The translations under genes were made by a program, and so were the position numbers. From contig JBAJFE010000039.1 in NCBI GenBank assembly GCA_037903355.1, positions 558,001 through 622,000 of the forward strand: 64,000 nt of DNA, given 5' to 3'. The DNA is from Trichuris trichiura. Taxonomy: Eukaryota; Nematoda; Enoplea; Trichinellida; Trichuridae. The notes under the pieces are model-generated. The model worked only from the letters and a program-made list of their open reading frames with translations. It was not told the origin of the DNA and ran no database searches. Position 1 is the stretch's first letter. Every line of letters starts with the position of its first letter. Below are positions 47,801 to 61,113 of this stretch, one piece after another.

Positions 47801-49404
47801 ACTTTGCTTTTATGCAAATTACTTTGCTTCGAATTGATGTTCAATGGCATAGGAGAAAACGTCCGCTGCTCTTCCGCTATTTTTGCAAAGGACAACTGGC
47901 ACCGGTATTGGAGCACGTACGCACTCCGTGGCCGAATGCATTGCCAAGCGGCCGCCTCCAAGCATTAGCAGTACTATTGGCATTAAGCGGGAGCTGTTGT
48001 TCATTGTCTTTTGGGTTAGAAAAGCTTCGAATTTTCTGCGAACGGCAATTTCAGCTCCCGATCGACCCAGCGTTCCGTCGTCAACAAGTAGAAAACAATT
48101 GTGCCCTTCGCAAAGGGAGACAAAGCGTGAACGCTGCGACGAGAAGGGATAATAGTTGAGGCACTTGTTCGAGCCTATCAATTTTTCAGCCCGCCTAATA
48201 AGTCCCCAAGGCGCAATGCCAATAAGGGCAAAGTTCGCTTTCTTTCGGCGAGGCATTACTTCGCCAAAAGCGGCTGCCACGTGTTTGGCAACGCCTACAA
48301 AAAAGCAAAAAGTGACTGCAGGTCACAGCGGGTTCGTTGTCATCACAATGGACCAACTGACCTACTCGTATGCCCGAAGTGATCACCCATACGGACGTGT
48401 TGTTTGCAACTCGAAGTAGACCATTTCTGAACTCTTGCCACAACGCCGGACTTAGGTCAAAGTCATTGCCGCCTCCATAGATAGTGATCACCAATTTGGG
48501 CGGCTCAAGGCCCCATACGTGGACGAGCAATTGCCATATGTCATTCGGATCGGCGGTGTAGTCCAGCCTGAGATACTAAAATAAAAAGAAAATATTTTCT
48601 CGCCTTTTTTACTTGCAAATGAGTCTACCGAGCTCTTCCAGGGCCTGGCAACTCCGTGGAACTTAAGAGTGCCATAAGCGTCGGTAGAAAATGGGGCCGT
48701 ACAATCCGAAACGTTCCATTTGTAGCCTTCCTTATAAGCGGACGGTTCTTTCTCCTCTTCGAAATAGTAGTGAATGCCGAAGTAGCGCCCGCAACCGCAC
48801 CTGAAATGCTTTTATGGAAATTTCTGTTAACGAACAAAATACGCCGGATGTAGTGCGGACAATCTCCGTATATCTAACTACTTGCAAATCACAAGCGTTC
48901 TGTTGTCCGCATATCCGAAAGACAAGGGTAGGTGCTTTTTTTGAAGCGTTTGAGGGTTTTGGTCTAAAACAAGCTAACAGCCGTTTCATTTAAACAAATT
49001 GGGGAAAACAAATGTCGTCGTTGACGAATTGTGAGGTAGGTCATTTCGCCTAGACAATTGTAGTAACGAGCGTGTGTATAATTCATAGGCGTACGCCTCG
49101 AACGGTTAGGAAAGCATTCCCTTTTGCGCGTAAAGCAGCTCAAAGCGAATTCGCTGGGAGAATTTGCTATTCTGAACCCTTCAGCCGCAGAGGTAGTTTA
49201 TACTGATGTTCGGTAGATCAGTGCTATGTTAGGAAAAGCTTACTTTTCCGAGTCATTGGAGACGGGCATTATTTTCACGCATTCTCGCTTTAGAAAATGG
49301 TCGCCTATCCATTCGCAAACCTAGAAAAGCCAGATTGAGTAGATCGCAACGGTAATTGTGAAACTTACCGCCTGATTAGCGGCCTTGTGCTTGTTGGCGG
49401 TCAT
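41887..49404 (-). CDS. TRPM-family cation channel (GON-2/GTL type)
   Basis: Six-pass cation channel of the plasma membrane; worm relatives conduct Mg and Ca in gut and gonad. Exons in reading order: 49404-49369, 49320-49244, 48800-48629, 48575-48362, 48294-47823, 47765-47672, 47633-47277, 47225-47046, 46981-46915, 46849-46716, 46654-46557, 44635-44307, 44251-44049, 43998-43829, 43773-43698, 43641-43513, 43463-43215, 43165-42873, 42802-42606, 42519-42387, 42337-41887; 1376 aa. Seen: N-terminal CGCGR, TRPM homology blocks (WGLEPPKLVITIYGG, IGIAPWGLI, LLAWNREDMV, RLEELYNT, LTYELKNWG), S1-S6, filter YGEV at about 1068-1071 (GEV as in divalent-permeable TRPMs), pore-turn cysteines about 1079 and 1086, TRP-box WKYQKF, and a short coiled coil (LGKMQAHFDHLL). 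It ends in a Ser-rich tail with no kinase or Nudix domain. The S1 exon is followed by a GC-AG intron. The exon 6-7 junction is uncertain. Confidence 0.95.
44636..46556 (-). other. 1.9-kb intron 11 of the TRPM gene
   Basis: Separates the exon ending KSNSE from the one starting EFRKRSNELL. No coding block, repeat family or RNA gene was recognised here. It is the only intron over 500 bp in this gene. Confidence 0.7.
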
Positions 49405-52400
49405 TGGTCTTCCGATCGCTTGCCGTTGGCAGCCGTCCACCTTTTCTTTGGTAAGTTCTTGTTCACATTAGGAGTGATCTTTTCCTCTTAAAAATTCGTC
49501 GCGCTGGCGGTAATACCTGAAAGCAATTTTTTGGTACCGTATGCTCCTGCACAGTACGGTTATCTAGATTTCAAGGTGTAAATTCGGCTAAGCGTTCTTA
49601 GCACGCGCTTTAACGATTCCTATCGATCTTGATACGTCAGCTGGTTGTAGGAGCCTTAGGCTTGCTAATCTGACGCCTTTGGGCCGTAGGAGCGCAGCGA
49701 ATGACTTAGGGCCACTGGACTGAAGTGCGAACTCGCATGATCGTCAACAAACAGTTGTATAGACGAGCAAAATGATTGGTCGACAAAAATGTTTTGTTTA
49801 CTGAGCCTTTTGGGTAGATCCGGTTGAAGATTTTTGTTCCTTTGAATAGGAGACAGACCGGCCGTTCTGGGCGTGCGACATGCTCAGTTCGCTGCCAGTA
49901 GAGCTTATTTGGCAAGTAGCATATGCCTGGGTTGATGTTGACAAAGGAATGTAATCGATTTATTATGCTGGGCAAGGAAGCAAGGTTCTAATGCGTCAGT
50001 TGGACTTTATGTTGCTTCAGGTGAAGCTCACTTTGCCAACGCGTAACTCATTTCTAGTCTGCTGTAGCATTTTGCCGCCAGCGTTGGGCATATGGCTTTA
50101 TAGTTTTTCTTACTCATGTTAAATTCATTTTAACATTTTTCAATATGCTTGGCTGCGACAGATCGATGTTTATGACGCATACATACGTCCGGGCCCGTTC
50201 AGCTTTACGAGCAAGTCTGTACGTAGCTGTAAAAAAGCGGCAGTTGGCATATTTTACCCTGAAGGTGTACTTCGAAGCAAAAGCACTTCTGGAGCCAAAA
50301 ATATTACAGTTATTAGTTAATTGTTAATCTGTAGTTAGGGGCCGTTTTTCAAGCAGAGCAACGGTAGCGTCGCGAGGGTACCTTATAGCAAATATTATCC
50401 TTCGATTCATTGGCAGGTGAAATCTTTTGACTTTATGTCTCCAACATAGTCCGGCAGTGATAGATTAGTTGTTTGCAGTACTTCTAATCAGTGCCATACT
50501 ATCTATAAATGCAACATAGACCAGTAGAATATACTCATTTTTCTCTTGGCAGCCAAATGCTATCGCGTCGTAATATTTACATTTCTTATTGGGTTCAGTT
50601 TGTTAAACACATCCTGTCGTTTTCTGCAGCCAGTCAATTCTTCCATTGAGGTTGGCACTACTACTGCTTGTCAAACTTTCTCTTTTCGCCTACGTATCTC
50701 AAACAGTATGTTGAATCAGCTGACCAGCGCTACATTGCCAACGGCCGTAATGCTTAACGATGTTTGAGCACAAATTATGAAAGGACGTCAAAGCTGACGA
50801 AACTTTGGCTGTATGTGGGCAGTGGACTGGAAAACTTGTTGAAACGAAGCGTTAACATTATTTCGGTCGTTGGCTCTTTGCCGAAAGAGAATGTGACACC
50901 AAAATAAGCGACCTACCTTTTTTGCATAGCACCTTGTTTAAACTCGTTGATCGTAAAGGCGGCACCCTTCTTCTACTAGACTGAAGCTGCCGTTGCTAAC
51001 TTTATGTCCTACAACTAGCTTTTAAGCTTTGGTCGACGTTGCGAAGCGGACGAATAAAACCAGCTTAAATTGATCATCCAAACAAGAGTTATTGTTTGGA
51101 CGTTAGATGTTTTTCCTACGCTGCCGTTTGTACCGCGGTCGGAGATTGAAAATGTTCTTTTTCGACGCGCGCCACGGCGGGCATAGTCGGTTGGCGAGAA
51201 ACAAGTTTTCAATTAGCATGCAAAGCCAACTGACGCTTCGTGTTTGATCATGGCTGGTTTACCTTGAAGCTTTACAGGCGACTTTGCTATTTTAAAAAAG
51301 CAACAAAATTTCAATAAGCATTAGCGTCACGCCTGCTGGCACAGCTTCGCTTAGTGTTCCATTGCGACGAGCCCGAAAGGGATGCTACGTTGTTTGGTTA
51401 ACCGCTTAGGCGTACGCAAATCCGGCCTACGGCAAAATGCGGCGAAAACTGCGCGTACACTGTTGCACTTACCGTACGTTGAGGCTGTGTTTGTTCATCG
51501 TTTCGACATTTGAAAAATCGCCTCTTCTGTCTGCGGAGGAGCACTTGATTGCGCCACTCTTGGGTAATACCAATGAAGTTATCCTTTTGGAAACGCCTTG
51601 TCAAACAGCTTCCGCCAATCAGCGCAAGGGAAGTACTTTCGCTAAGGTCACGTGATTGCTATTGTTAACTGCATCAGGCGGTGTGGATGAATTGCTTTTT
51701 GGTGATTCAGAGTGGTCAGTGAATCCACACTGGACAGCCGACTAATTCCAACGGCATTTTTTGTGCAGCAGTTGATTTGGTCTTCTGCTTGACTCCTGAT
51801 TAGATAATGGCGATATTCTTATGCTGATTAATGGCAAAATTGGCTGTCAGCAATAAGTACTCGTCCTTAATTCTCTCCAGGCGCTGCGCTTTCGTCAGTA
51901 GAGAAAATGCTATTTCCCTAAATGGCCACTTGACGACATCGTCAGAATTCGGGAAATGCGTCTTTGTCGCTAGTTTGGACTAGCTTTGTTAGAATGTGAA
52001 TATCTGAAGAAAATTCGCGTGGGACACTCGTCAATGTACTTGATGATCACGTAGACGCACTAGAAAAGTTGGACGTGCTTTCACGTTGTTAAATGTTTTT
52101 TCGTTCTTTACGAATGGGCGGACACACTGGGGATCCAGTTGGCGATGAAGTCTTTAATTATTACATCATTCTCTCCTTCAATCCGTCGACCAGTTAAAAG
52201 CTCAAAAAGCCCACGCAGATTGTTTTTCTTTCTAGTAATTGTTCCACTTTGTTATAATTTTTTCCTTTCCATCCCACCGTTGCAAAGTAGGATGAAAGTG
52301 CCTCTATCGAATCAGCATATGACCGTAACATTTCTTGACTGCTGAGTGCTTTTCCTTCGAACCTCATTCCTTAAAAAGAACTTCATTTTTCAGTCCTGAA

Positions 52401-55400
52401 AAACAATCGCTTATATAAGTTGATCTTTCATTGAAAATTGTTGGTTGCGTTTTATTGGTGAACTATTTAGCATAAGTGTGCTATACTTCAGAGTACACTT
52501 GTGGGAATACACCTGCAGGTTTGAATTGGCAGTTTTACCTACGGCGAAGGAATAAACAGACGGAAAAATGAATTCCCCGCGTAGAAATTAGTCGCTGATA
52601 ACAGCTGCGCCGAATGGAAGAGTATCATGCGCCTACTTTAGGCCATGGTGGGATTCCTCAACATAGCATTGCACGGAAAAAATGAGCTATTATTTGTACA
52701 CATTAAACGTCTAGGTAGGTGTTGCTATGTGGGACGTAGTGCTTTTCCCATCCGAGCAATGGCCGTAGGTTAAATTATTGCGTATGCCAACAAAAAGCTT
52801 TATATTAATATTAGTAAGTACTTTTGGCTGTCGCCTCCTCGCGAAACGCATATTTTGCTATTCAGTTTAGGAGATAGGAGCTTGTCTGAACTCAACACGA
52901 AAACGTTGCGGCCGTGTATTGAAGTAGCATACATTCGCGACACGGAGTATGTAAGCGCAGTTTTACGTATTCATGTTAAAAATTCCAGTTTTTTTTACAT
53001 CGGGTTGGTCATAACTATTTTACTTCCTTTGAACTTTTAGTCTTTGTGATTTTTGGTCATCATCGTAGCTCGCCTCTTCAGAAATAACACGTGTAAGCGA
53101 ATGTATAATGCTTAGCGTCGCGTAGACTCAAAAGCGTATCGACCATCCTTAATCAGGTGTTCAAACTTGTTCGGTAGTTTTGAAGTCGTCGGATACGTTA
53201 GCTAATTATAGACTTGGTTGCCGAGCTAGCAATACGTTAACTAATTATAGACGACGAGTTCTTTGAAGTTTAAGCTCAACAAGCCGAAGCTGTTCGTTAA
53301 ATCTGTCGGCAGAAAGTGTTGGTGCGTAATAGTATCAGATCGGAACAGCCGAACCTTTTAAAAGAACAATAACGACTGCACATCTATGTTGTTTTCGTTT
53401 GCTGTTAATAATCTTTATTTAGTCTTTAAACTTAAAAACCTTTAACGTGGGAAGAGTACGATATTTCGATTGCGTTTTAATAACTCTGATCAATGAGACT
53501 AGCACTAGCGTAGTAGTCTGTTTCGATTTTGTGTAGGCGAATATGAGAACTATTCATCATCGGCTCATGGGCAGCAAATAAAACGAACACTTAAACATTT
53601 TAGTTTTATTCTCCCCCAAAGAATCACTAGAAAAACAAAAGACCCACCTGAAGCGTTTGGAAGTCAATTTTTGCTAAGTTGAAGCCATGTTTTCGGAATG
53701 ATAAAGACTGCGTTTATATGTCGTATTCGTTGAGGTTAAAAATGATTTTTTCCTTGTTTTTATTGCTAACATTACTGGTCGTTGCAGTCTGCAATTAAAG
53801 AATCAATTTCTGATTCATTAACGCTTTCCCATAGAGAGCGAAAAGGCGAAATGGCATTTAGGCCTATTTTATCAATGCGAGCTTACGAAACCGTTTCAGG
53901 CTACGAAACTTTCAAGGTATAACCACTATTGTCCATCCGAAACGACTAGTCTGAAGGTTATTGTAAATATTGACACATTACAATGGCAACAAGCTGTCAT
54001 TCATTTTGCAAACCAGCCTCTTTATAAGTATAATTAATTTTCAAATTAATAATAATGATTTGCAAAGCAGTTTAGTGCAGATCTCTTTTTTTCTCAATAT
54101 TCCATTGTCAAACTGTTTTTCTTAAGTACGACACTATCATGGCAAACCTGTTCGTCGTAGGAAAAAAGCCAGAGATGAGCCAAGGAAGATGCTTCTGGAT
54201 GCATAAGGAGGACGTGCGCGGTTTCGCGAGAAGTTAAACGAGTAATTTCAATTCTGGCATGATAGTTACTTCAGCTGTAGAAATGTGATTATGCCCACCA
54301 AAAAAAAATCACAGGCAAAACGAATAATCGTATGCTTCTTTAAAATGTTTACATTACCAAAAGAATCAGTTTCTGGCTTATTAGGCGGTTAGATTCGATG
54401 TTATATTAACGAATATTGTTTTCAAAATCACAGCGTTAAATTTTACATTAAGGCTGGGTTGGTTTGAATTCAGTTTTAAAATATCCCATATGCGCGCTGC
54501 GCAATAAGCTTGTTTGGCTTGTTTATCCGGTTGCGTTCCGGCTCGATTGGGAATACGAAAATTTCCCATTGAACGTAATTCAATTGTGTTGACGCTTTAT
54601 TAATTTCCAATTCATTATGCGCAATATGCGTTGCTTATTAACGCGACTTGTCGGATAATTGTGCGTAAATATCGTTCGTTTGGTCGTCCCAAAAATGTTA
54701 CCGTTCGGAATGTTCCGAATCGATTAAGTTCAGAAGGCTCTAAATTTTTCTCAACAAAATTTCCTTCGTAACTCCCCTAACCGAGTTTTAAAAAGTTGCG
54801 CTAAGGCCAACGTAAACGTATGACGAAATTTTTGGACATCACTGACTTTTCAAAGCTCGGAAACAATAGAAATAAAATGAAGGTTTTAAAAATGTATTGT
54901 CTCGAATAAGTTTCGTTTTCATTTATTTAAAGCTGCGCTTAATTATTGTTTGATGGAAAGCATGGAATAATCTGGTAACGGTAGAGATAAGCAGGTACGA
55001 CGATACGCAGATGCGAAGTCGGCGGCAGAGCCGCGTCAAAGAGTCGGCAAAATAGAGAGAAGTCAGTAGTCAGAGTTGGACAGTCGGCAGATAGTTAACT
55101 GGTGTTTTCAGAGTGTTGTTGGTGTCATTCCAATGTGGGCGGTGTGGTACTGCGAGTAAAAAGCTTGCAGAGGCACGGTGGCTCTGTTACGATGTTAATA
55201 ACCTATGAAAACAGGAAATCAAGCTTTATAATGCTTTCATGGAGCATCCTCCTTTGGCGTTAGCTTTTCTGGGACCCGGCCGCCATGCAATCTCTATTAT
55301 AAATGCTTGGAACGCATTCAAGAAACAAAATAAGTAATGGTGATGTATTACAGTAATATGAAAACAAAAGTTTCTGCATGAATGTACATTTTCTTTGCGC

Positions 55401-57054
55401 TACACATTTTTTAAATTGAAATTTTTGAATTATTGATAAGTATGCTTTTCTTCAAAAAAGCTGAGCCTCGTAATTATGATTCAGGGTCTTTAATGTGAGA
55501 ATATTCAGCGACTTTTATAGCTCTTACGTAAGAGACTGTTTGACACGCAAAATTTTTATAGCCGAGTGATGATATCGAAAATAGGAAATATTTTTAGCGG
55601 CCGAAGTAGATGTCATTGCTTTTGTTTTACAGGCATACAACGAGCTTATCAATAAGTTTTGTAAATCTTTCAGCTGTCTCTTGGTCCCATCTTCAGCGTA
55701 TGGGCCCCCGATTCCAAATATCTTTTGCAGGACTTGAAAAAAAAAGGTTTTTCCCGCGCAGACTTGTATGTAGAATACGTTGGCGACATTTTCTCAATCA
55801 TTGAGGCTCTACTGCACTTTTACAGTAGCGCTTAAGCTAAAAAAATTTAAAAACGATGATTCTTTCTAGACTTCTTAATCATGTGATCCTCCTAGGATGT
55901 GCAAACGACGGTTGATTATTAACTAAGTCATTCACATCGATCTCTTCATTTCGCGTCTCATCACTCATGCTCTGTTATCGAGGATATGATAACCAGAGTT
56001 ATTGCTCTGTGTGGCACGGGATTTCTTTAGTTCTAATTGAAACGTATGACAATTGTAAATTGTAAGTCCAATGTCAAGCAATAACAGCGGATAAGTAGTT
56101 CGTTGACTAAGCTCATTCAGAATGAGCAACAGGATGAAAGCTTTAGGGAATAGTCTTTTGCAACTCCGGCGGAGGTCGTTAACACGACAAACCGAATTTG
56201 TAATTCACCTTTACAAACCGTAATGGAATCAGAATATCGGGTTGTTGCATCCAGTAACGATATCCCACTCGAATAAGGTTACACTGCTCATCAAAAGGCG
56301 TTTTATTTCAAATGAATTTGTATTCCATTTCAAAATTCCATTACTCCACCTCGTTGAGAAGCCGTATTGATGGATCTTCATCTTGTATATTACGTTTGCA
56401 AAGCACTTTTTTCAAAAACGAAGCCTGCATTGACTGGAAGTCAAGACGTATTCCTTTTGCTATAGCAAGTTGTTCAATCCGGTTTCCAGAAGTAGGTAAC
56501 TCATTTCTTTTTTTTTTCTACTCAAAACTACGCCTTGTTCACTCGCATTCACTTTCGAGGCGCACGAACTATTGAGTGCGTTTCTTCATTGAATGCTAAT
56601 GATTTGTGGATCATTTATTTTACGCTGAATTAGCTGTCACATGTCCAATCTAATTTTGGTCAACTTGATTCCAGTGAAGATCGTTCATCGCTAATGAAGT
56701 AGCTGGTAAGACTGGCTGCTGCACGTTGTACATTTCGTGGTTTTCTTTTTCTACTCATACTGATCTGACATGTCGCAAGACATTTACATAATCGACTCGT
56801 CTGTGCTAAGACGCAAAATTTAATCCAAGTAAGCTAAGACTCGTTATTCTCATGGGCAGTCCCATGCTGGATACCATCTTGCCTGTGTTATCATTAGGTG
56901 CAAGTTAGCAGAACAAAGTTGAACTGTAAAGCACATTGCGGACGAGTTTAATTGAGGTATGCAATCAGCGAGCTCAGTAATGGAATTTTAAGGTTTAACA
57001 CAAAGCCACAACCATTTTACGCCTGAAGGCAGTTATCCAGACGTTAGCAGCACC
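49405..57054. other. 7.6-kb stretch without a recognisable gene
   Basis: Longest gene-free part of the window. Open frames are all under about 90 codons and none shows a family motif or an exon chain. Local structures seen: a 9-bp-stem hairpin at 51077-51100, a roughly 20-bp direct repeat at 53193 and 53232, and a G/A-rich patch with repeated AGTCGGC at 55015-55090. The part near 49405 should hold the TRPM promoter. Confidence 0.5.
53193..53252 (+). repeat. Short direct repeat pair
   Basis: ATACGTTA followed by G or A, then CTAATTATAGAC, occurs at 53193-53213 and 53232-53252, spaced by 18 bp, with a single base difference. Nothing similar was noticed nearby. Confidence 0.8.
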
Positions 57055-58505
57055 TTATCCATCATTTAACTTGGCCAGTCGATCCTCACGGCAATGCAGC
57101 GTAGCTTGCTCAGTGCTTAAAACGGTTGACCAAGGCCAATGATAGGGCAGCAAGCATATGGTGGCTATGAACATGCTTATCCCGCCTATCAGAAATGTGT
57201 AAAAGAAGTCACCGCGGAGGGTGTCGGCTAGGTAGGCGCCTACTATTGGAACAATCATGCCGCTGACGCCGCGCATCAGCAGTTCAAGCCCAAAGATGAA
57301 ATTGAGTCTTTCCAATCCAACCAGTTTGAGCACAACGCTTGGCACCAACGCCGTTGCGATTCCAATGCCAAGTCCACTGCTTGCTATCAGAGCAAGGTAA
57401 GCGGTGTAAGAATTCGGCCAACTTATCAGTGTCCTGTTTAGCGCAACAATCATGGATCCCAAATTGTAAACTAGAACGGGATCCGCTCGAAGCTTTCCAA
57501 TGAAACCCGTTGCGACAAGGCGGCCGAATATGATAAATGTCGCTTGCATAGATATTACCAAAGCTATCTGGTCGCCGTTGTAACTTTCATGGTCGAGGCG
57601 AAGCGGCAACACCTCGAAAACGTACGAACCCACGTGCCAAAATAGGCTGCTAAGCAGAAACATGGGCACCACCAGCCTGGATTTAAGGCTGTAAGAAGCA
57701 GCGGAAATGTTTTGAACAGCGAAACCATCGACAATCGCGATTTCGGGCTCCATGGACAGCAGCGACTCCTTTTCGGCAATTTCTAAATTGCTATTAGTTG
57801 GTCGAGACAACAATAGGCCCAAGTATAGAAGTTGAGCGGTGCAACAGGCGATCATAACGAAAGTGAATTGCCACGGATTTTGGTCCAGAATTGCGTCCAG
57901 CGCAAAAGGAAACAAAGCGGCACCTAACGCACCGCCAATGGTCGCCGCTGTGGTCATCACGTAGCGACGATTCTGATCAAAATGGAAACTGACCACTGTA
58001 ACTATGGGAACCGATATCAACCCGAAGCCGATCCCTGAAACATGTTCGAAAAAATGTTAGTTGATCAGGTGCTGTCAATTGAAAGGGAACACTTGGTACC
58101 TGCTGTAGCGGATGCAATGTTCAAGTGAAATAAGCGCGTAGAAAAAGAGCATCCTAGAAAGCCGAGCGTTATGACCGTTGCACCCAAAACGACCACAGAG
58201 CGCTCGTTGAACCGTTTGGTCAAAAAGGTGGACACCGGCCCTGCAAGTAGATACAATGTATACAATGCGGATAAGCTTGTAGTTTGCATCGACTAACCCA
58301 TCACTTCCGAGAAGCCGTGCATAAGGGAATGGAAAACGCATGCCTCAGCAAACGTGCACTTAAAGTATTCGTGCACGTAGGGCGGGAAAACATCTTGAGC
58401 TTGTACGATCCCCTCTGAGATCATCTGTGACAAGAAACCGGCGATCACTACGATGACACCTTGCAGCGATATCCCTTCCCCTCGAACGCTGGTCGCCTTG
58501 GCCAT
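57055..58505 (-). CDS. SLC16-type monocarboxylate transporter (MFS)
   Basis: Exons in reading order: 58505-58338, 58292-58100, 58034-57055; 446 aa, about the family's usual length. Major-facilitator protein with roughly twelve hydrophobic segments and a short cytosolic loop in the middle (SNLEIAEKESLL region). Family features seen: first helix followed by FPPYVHEYF and FAEAC (the place of the MCT E-T-S-W motif), LYTLYLLAGPVSTFLTKRF, GIGFGLISVPIV, and the MTTAATIGGALGAALFPF helix. Substrate cannot be told; nematodes have many such orphan MCT-like proteins. Start taken at MAKATS. Intron 1 (58293-58337) is 45 nt, a multiple of three, and carries an in-frame TAG, so retention would truncate the protein after helix 1. 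Confidence 0.9.
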
Positions 58506-61113
58506 ATTTACGCGACGATCTTTTTTCACTTCATCGTTCAGACTTGGCCGCCGTTCTGAGGTAGATTGAAACGCTACTGAACTTCAGCCTGAACACAGAA
58601 CTGTGTTTCAAGATTGAGCGATGCCGCCATCTTTCTTCCGCGCGTCCATTGAGTCGGCAGTTCGAAGAAAACCAGTTTTCTCCAAAAAAAGTCATCGCTC
58701 ACATGTTTAATTACCGCTGCGGTAGTTACCGGTAAGCGACCGGACAGCGGAGGGTACCTAGGCATCTTTGCATCCAAAATGGGAACCTGCGATTACGCGT
58801 CCCTCGGTTCAACTTTTTCTTCAGTACAAGTAAGTGTTCTACTCTCGCGTCGAATTTTAAGCGTGTACATAGTAGGAAAAGTGGAAACGCATGCTTCTGT
58901 TATACGTTGTATATAGTAGGGCCATGTATTTAAGAAGCCTGTTTTTCTATTCGACTTCTTAATGTCTAATAGAAAAACAAGACTAGTAAATATTTATTTC
59001 TAAAAAAAATTTAACAGTTTAATGCAGTATAATATATTGGGGCAGATGTTGTTATCTTGCCATTTGAACTTGTGGCATGTCCACAGCTAAAGAGGATCGG
59101 CCTGCGAGCAAGTGTTCATCTGAGTTCATCAGCTATATTTTAAATTTAGTATTAACGCCTTCATGTGTACCTGTCTTCTTTTGCTTAATATAGTCGCTCC
59201 TTCAGATTTATAGAAGATAAATTTATTTAACTATTTTTGAAAACCTTTTCTCGAACCATGAGTTCCTTCTTGGAATTGTGAAAAACGACAGGCTGACGTA
59301 AGCAAGGAGAAATCGAATAATTAATAGCTCGTTTTCCCCCGCCATTAATCTAGCAGACGTGTTTGACATTTGTTTTTATGCCCACTGCGTCTTAGTTGAA
59401 TTTCTTAAATGAACAATCCTTCAGGCTGGAAGGGATTTCTTCCTTTTTCTCGAAAGCGAGACGCGTTTCCCACCTATGGGAACGAAGTACAAAGAATTGT
59501 GTAAGGCAAAGTGCGTGAACGAACATTTCTTAGTTTTATAGATTTTCCACAAAAAATTTAAAACGATTTATAATGTAAAACACAATTTTGAATTATTTCT
59601 CACCTGCGAAGAGCTATAGATATTTTGCTCCCTCAAACGAGAAGCAAAAGCGTTCTTTATTGTCAACGTCGTGATGACGTTCAAGGAAGAGCAAAATGTT
59701 TGACAAGTTGAAAGTTACCTCGCCTTGGAAACGACATGCAGCTATGCAAACCAGCCGACTGCCTTATCAGCTGTTGCCGCGCCAAGTGCTCGACCGTTCA
59801 AAAGTTGGTATCGCCGAAGTTGATCGCGCCCACAAAGAGCGTGTAACGCTTGTGTTTGAAGCAGCGCAGATAAACGGGGTACTGAGCAAATTTTCATTGC
59901 CATCATACACGTGTCACCGGTTTTTGATTGCCGCTGACAGCGAAAGGGTCCTTCGAGAGGCTTCTTACATTTAAAAGAAACTTTACCGGAGTAACAAAAA
60001 TTCCAACACATCGTACATTGGGCCGGAGGAAGGGCGCGTAAGAAGCAATTGTAAAACGAATGAAACGGATCATTTTCCTTATTGATATTTGCCTTAGAAA
60101 ACGTCACCCACCGGCTAAGGCGGCTGGAAAACGCTCTTGTTCGTTGGGCTGCTTGATTGTTGGCTTAACTTCAAAATGTACATAGGTACTTAATTTGAAT
60201 TTTTCGCCGTTTCATTATGCTCACGTTGGCTGTTTGATTTGGCAAAGGCAAAAGGTTAAATTCAATTATCGTTTGGCTAATTGCCAAGCCAACGACTGGA
60301 ACTTTCCTATGCCTCCTACAAGCGCGACAACTGGAAATGAAGTTTACCCTTGTACATTCTCCGGATTCGTCTTAGTTTAAACGGCTGCTTCAAAGTTGAC
60401 ATGCAGCTTTTTGCTCAGCTTATCCTGAGACGCGATAGTTAATTCTCCCAGCTTTACGTAGTACTGTAAACGGATAATTCTTAGACGCTGTCATATTTAT
60501 TTTACTTGCTCGTGTGTTCTTTAGAGTATCAATGTTTTTTTTGTCAATCTTTGAAATTCTAAACTACAGCGACTAGTTTGCCCAACTGCTGAGAAGCGTT
60601 AAACTTGAGTCATTGCATAGCCAATATTTTCCCGCTCAACTAGCAATAGTCTCAACCTTGTACGAGTAGTTTCATCCGGAGCGTAATATCGACAGAAGAT
60701 CATTTGAAATTCTGAATTTCAAACTAAGCCAGGTGAATTTTTTTCGATTGTTTATTTCCTAGAATTCCGGCTTTGCTTTTGCGTAGCGGTCAAACTGGCC
60801 ATTAAAGCTATCGAACTTAGCGCCCTCCCTTATTGTGTAAGGTTTTTTGGGAATACAAATGCTTACGGAAGAAATGAAGGCGCAAATCAATTTGAATGAA
60901 CATGCGTGGTTTCACTTTACTATGGTGAGGTATTTGTCCTTCCGAAAGTGGCCATTATTTCCATGGTGATGCAAGCAATTGTATCGACGTCCGTCACTTG
61001 CCGGCGCAGGTTACGCATTGCCGAACTTGCACCTGTTCAGTGTACTTGCCAAGGAACTGTTTTGAAAGCTGTCAATATCAGGTTATGAAGTAGAAGGATT
61101 TGACGAAACAGGA
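58506..61113. other. Intergenic region between transporter and ML-like gene
   Basis: Contains the promoter side of both flanking divergent genes. A small minus-strand frame just upstream of the transporter (58574-58777) and a plus-strand frame at 59696-59974 show no recognised motif and no splice partners. Nothing else identifiable. Confidence 0.5.

Noticed and set aside
48732..48989. Minus-strand open frame at the TRPM 5' end (starts MKRLLACF)
   Set aside because: It overlaps exon 3 in another frame. The conserved CGCGR block and the upstream VCEWIGDHFLKREC block connect across it with correct phase, so it is intron.
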